Assembly (NCBI RefSeq): GCF_027912515.1
Contig: NZ_CP115464.1
Location: forward strand, 1,426,001 to 1,490,000
Source: Brevundimonas sp. NIBR10
GTDB lineage: Bacteria; Pseudomonadota; Alphaproteobacteria; Caulobacterales; Caulobacteraceae
Reading direction: 5' to 3'
Length of the DNA stretch: 64,000 nucleotides
Part shown: positions 62,402 to 64,000 of the stretch, one piece after another
Layout of the letters: each line of letters starts with the position of its first letter
How positions within the stretch are numbered: position 1 is the first letter of the stretch
The notes under the pieces: generated by a model
Told to the model about the DNA's origin: nothing
Database searches by the model: none
What the model saw: the letters and a program-made list of their open reading frames with translations, nothing else
Program-made: the position numbers and the translations under genes

Positions 62402-63310
62402 ATGATGGGTGCGGATCGCAGGAGCGTCCTGACCGGCCTCGGGGCGCTGGGCCTGATGGGTTGTGCGCCTGCGCCAGACCTGGCGTCGTCGGCAGAGTCG
62501 GTTCGGGAGGTCAGCGAGCCGTTCGACCTGTCGGCGCTCGAGCGTCGCGGCGGCGGCCGTTTGGGTTTCGTCGCTCTGGATCAGGGAAGCGGTAAGGGTC
62601 TGGCCTGGCGCGGCGACGAACGGTTCGTCTACTGCTCGACCTTCAAGATGTACCTCGCCGCCGCGACCCTGATACGCGTGCAGGCGGGCGATGAACAGCT
62701 CGACCGGCTGATCCCGATCACCCGCGCCGACATGATCAGCCACGCCCCGGTCACCGAGCCGGCCGTCGGCTCGACCCTGACCGTCGAACAGTTGATGAAG
62801 GGCACGGTCGAGGTCTCCGACAACCCCGCCGCCAACCTGCTGCTCAAGGCGCTCGGTGGCATCGATGCCATGCGGGCCTTCTACCGGCGCGACCTCGCCG
62901 ACGACAGCACCACCGTCGATCGCTTCGAGCCCGAAATGAATCGTCTCGACGGCGACAAGGACACGATCACTCCGGTCCAGTCGGCGGCCAACATCCGCCA
63001 GCTGTTCCTCGACAACGGCACTCCCCTGTCCGACGCCTCGAAGGACAAGCTGCTCGGCTGGATGTTCGCATCCCCCACCGGCACCGCCCGGATCAAGGCG
63101 GGGGTGCCCGCCGACTGGCGCGTGGCGCACAAGACCGGCACGGGCGGCTTTGGCCCGACGAACGACATCGGCATCCTGTATCCCCCGACCGGCGCGCCTG
63201 TGATCGTCGCCGCCTACTATCACGCGACCTCGACCTCCTCGGCCGCCGCCAATGACGCCGTGATCGCACAGGCGACGCGACTGGCCCTCAGCCGACTGGG
63301 CCGCACGTGA
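62402..63310 (+). CDS. Class A beta-lactamase
   Basis: This 302-residue protein has a Tat/lipoprotein-like N-terminus ([18 protein letters not shown]; the Cys may be lipidated). All four class A elements are present: S70 motif as YCSTFK, SDN (Ser130), the omega-loop RFEPEMNRL with the general base Glu166, and KTG (234) as HKTGTGGFG. Cys precedes Ser70 but the 238-type Cys of carbapenemases is absent. The spectrum cannot be read from motifs. It starts four bases after flbD and overlaps flhA (GTGA), so it sits inside the flagellar operon. Composition matches its neighbours. Confidence 0.93.
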   Translation: MMGADRRSVLTGLGALGLMGCAPAPDLASSAESVREVSEPFDLSALERRGGGRLGFVALDQGSGKGLAWRGDERFVYCSTFKMYLAAATLIRVQAGDEQLDRLIPITRADMISHAPVTEPAVGSTLTVEQLMKGTVEVSDNPAANLLLKALGGIDAMRAFYRRDLADDSTTVDRFEPEMNRLDGDKDTITPVQSAANIRQLFLDNGTPLSDASKDKLLGWMFASPTGTARIKAGVPADWRVAHKTGTGGFGPTNDIGILYPPTGAPVIVAAYYHATSTSSAAANDAVIAQATRLALSRLGRT

Positions 63311-64000
63311 CCGACGTCCCCGTTCAGCCTGTCATGATGAAGGACGGCATGGCCCGTCCGACGGGCGGCGACATCCGTGGCTGGCTGATGCGCGGCGAGG
63401 TCGGGATGGCGGTCGGCGTGATCGGCGTCATCCTGCTGCTGATCCTGCCGGTCCCGAAATTCCTGCTGGACCTGCTGCTGGCCATCTCGCTGGTCTCCAG
63501 CGTGCTGATCCTGATGACGGCGCTGATGATGAAGCGGCCGCTGGACTTCGCCATCTTTCCGACGGTGCTGCTGATCTCGACCCTGTTCCGGCTGGGCCTC
63601 AACCTGGCCTCGACGCGCCTGGTCCTGACCCACGGGCACGAGGGCCACGACGCCGCCGGTCAGGTCATCAACGCCTTCGGGGCCCTGATGATGGGCGGCA
63701 GCTTCATCATCGGCATCATCATCTTCGCCATCATCCTGGTGGTGAATTTCGTCGTCATCACCAAGGGCTCGACCCGGATCGCCGAGGTCAGCGCCCGCTT
63801 CACCCTGGACTCCATGCCGGGCAAGCAGATGGCCATCGACGCCGACCTGTCCAGCGGCCTCATCACCGAGGACCAGGCCAAGCTCCGCCGCAAGGAGCTG
63901 GAGCAGGAATCCACCTTCTTCGGGGCCATGGACGGTGCGTCCAAATTCGTGCGCGGCGACGCCATGGCCGGCCTGATCATCGTCTTCATCAACGCCATCG
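63307..64000 (+). CDS. flhA: Flagellar export protein FlhA (N-terminal part)
   Basis: The frame begins [20 protein letters not shown] at GTG 63307, overlapping the beta-lactamase stop, and continues off the right edge (231 codons seen). The integral-membrane part starts [20 protein letters not shown], with the FHIPEP family blocks [32 protein letters not shown], and [20 protein letters not shown] with [18 protein letters not shown]. FlhA is the type III export gate subunit. Translational coupling to the lactamase is seen directly. Confidence 0.96.
   Translation, partial: MTDVPVQPVMMKDGMARPTGGDIRGWLMRGEVGMAVGVIGVILLLILPVPKFLLDLLLAISLVSSVLILMTALMMKRPLDFAIFPTVLLISTLFRLGLNLASTRLVLTHGHEGHDAAGQVINAFGALMMGGSFIIGIIIFAIILVVNFVVITKGSTRIAEVSARFTLDSMPGKQMAIDADLSSGLITEDQAKLRRKELEQESTFFGAMDGASKFVRGDAMAGLIIVFINAI

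Noticed and set aside
62402..63310. Beta-lactamase as a recent horizontal acquisition
   Set aside because: No flanking repeats, transposase or composition shift; start and stop are fused into the operon reading.
1..64000. CRISPR array
   Set aside because: No regularly spaced direct repeats with unique spacers and no cas genes were seen; the repeats present are inverted and singly placed.

Overview
The window reads as a chromosomal segment of a Caulobacterales bacterium, most probably Brevundimonas or a close relative. The basis is high GC with strong GC3, the flagellar order fliF-fliG-fliH(flbE)-fliN-flbD-flhA with a FlbD-type sigma54 activator, an ftsQ-ftsA...ftsZ-lpxC division block whose ftsZ promoter carries GANTC (CcrM) sites and CtrA-like boxes, a large TonB-dependent receptor, and many 4-bp ATGA/GTGA start-stop overlaps. 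No prophage, insertion sequence, rRNA or CRISPR array was seen. One tRNA (Arg-CCT) is present.

Region 1-9.4 kb is amino-acid metabolism. A minus-strand gene running off the left edge lies behind a SAM-I riboswitch. Divergent to it is an ACT-less aspartokinase-like/homoserine dehydrogenase gene, preceded by a Thr/Ile/Met-rich leader peptide and an antiterminator/terminator pair that look like a thr-type attenuator. Homoserine kinase (thrB) follows, and threonine synthase (thrC) lies on the opposite strand. The methionine and threonine branches from homoserine therefore appear to be controlled by two RNA devices placed back to back. A retropepsin-like protein, a HAD phosphatase, an SDR and carA complete the block.

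Region 9.4-25.9 kb is mixed housekeeping and stress genes: tRNA-Arg, a PHB-depolymerase-type esterase behind a perfect palindrome, a glutathione peroxidase/M1 aminopeptidase/TonB-C overlap operon, a decayed spot holding remnants of a transglutaminase and an RTX-type protein, an intact transglutaminase, HNH endonuclease, TRIC channel, AlkA-type glycosylase, a ParDE toxin-antitoxin pair, a JmjC/cupin oxygenase beside gluQRS, a DMT exporter, a cold-shock protein, an extensin-like protein, a serine hydrolase and PPK2.

Region 25.9-39.9 kb is the wall and division cluster: murC, a glyoxalase-fold gene, murB, a cytochrome b561-YceI fusion, ddl, ftsQ, ftsA, a 1117-residue TonB-dependent receptor with its own control region, ftsZ and lpxC. 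Region 39.9-57.2 kb holds pgeF, a MidA-type methyltransferase, lgt, ubiK, ybjN, proC, an OmpR/EnvZ-like pair split by a long palindrome, a TetR/aldo-keto reductase divergent pair, a CNT nucleoside transporter, GST, a 2H phosphoesterase, a Phd/PIN toxin-antitoxin pair, a thioesterase, a UDG-family protein and a lipoprotein hydrolase. Region 57.2-64 kb is the early flagellar operon, with a class A beta-lactamase between flbD and flhA; flhA runs off the right edge.

Four intergenic palindromic elements of 120-170 bp (21.5, 38.8, 46.9 and 55.2 kb) belong to two or three dispersed repeat families. Two of them supply coding or ribosome-binding sequence to their neighbours.
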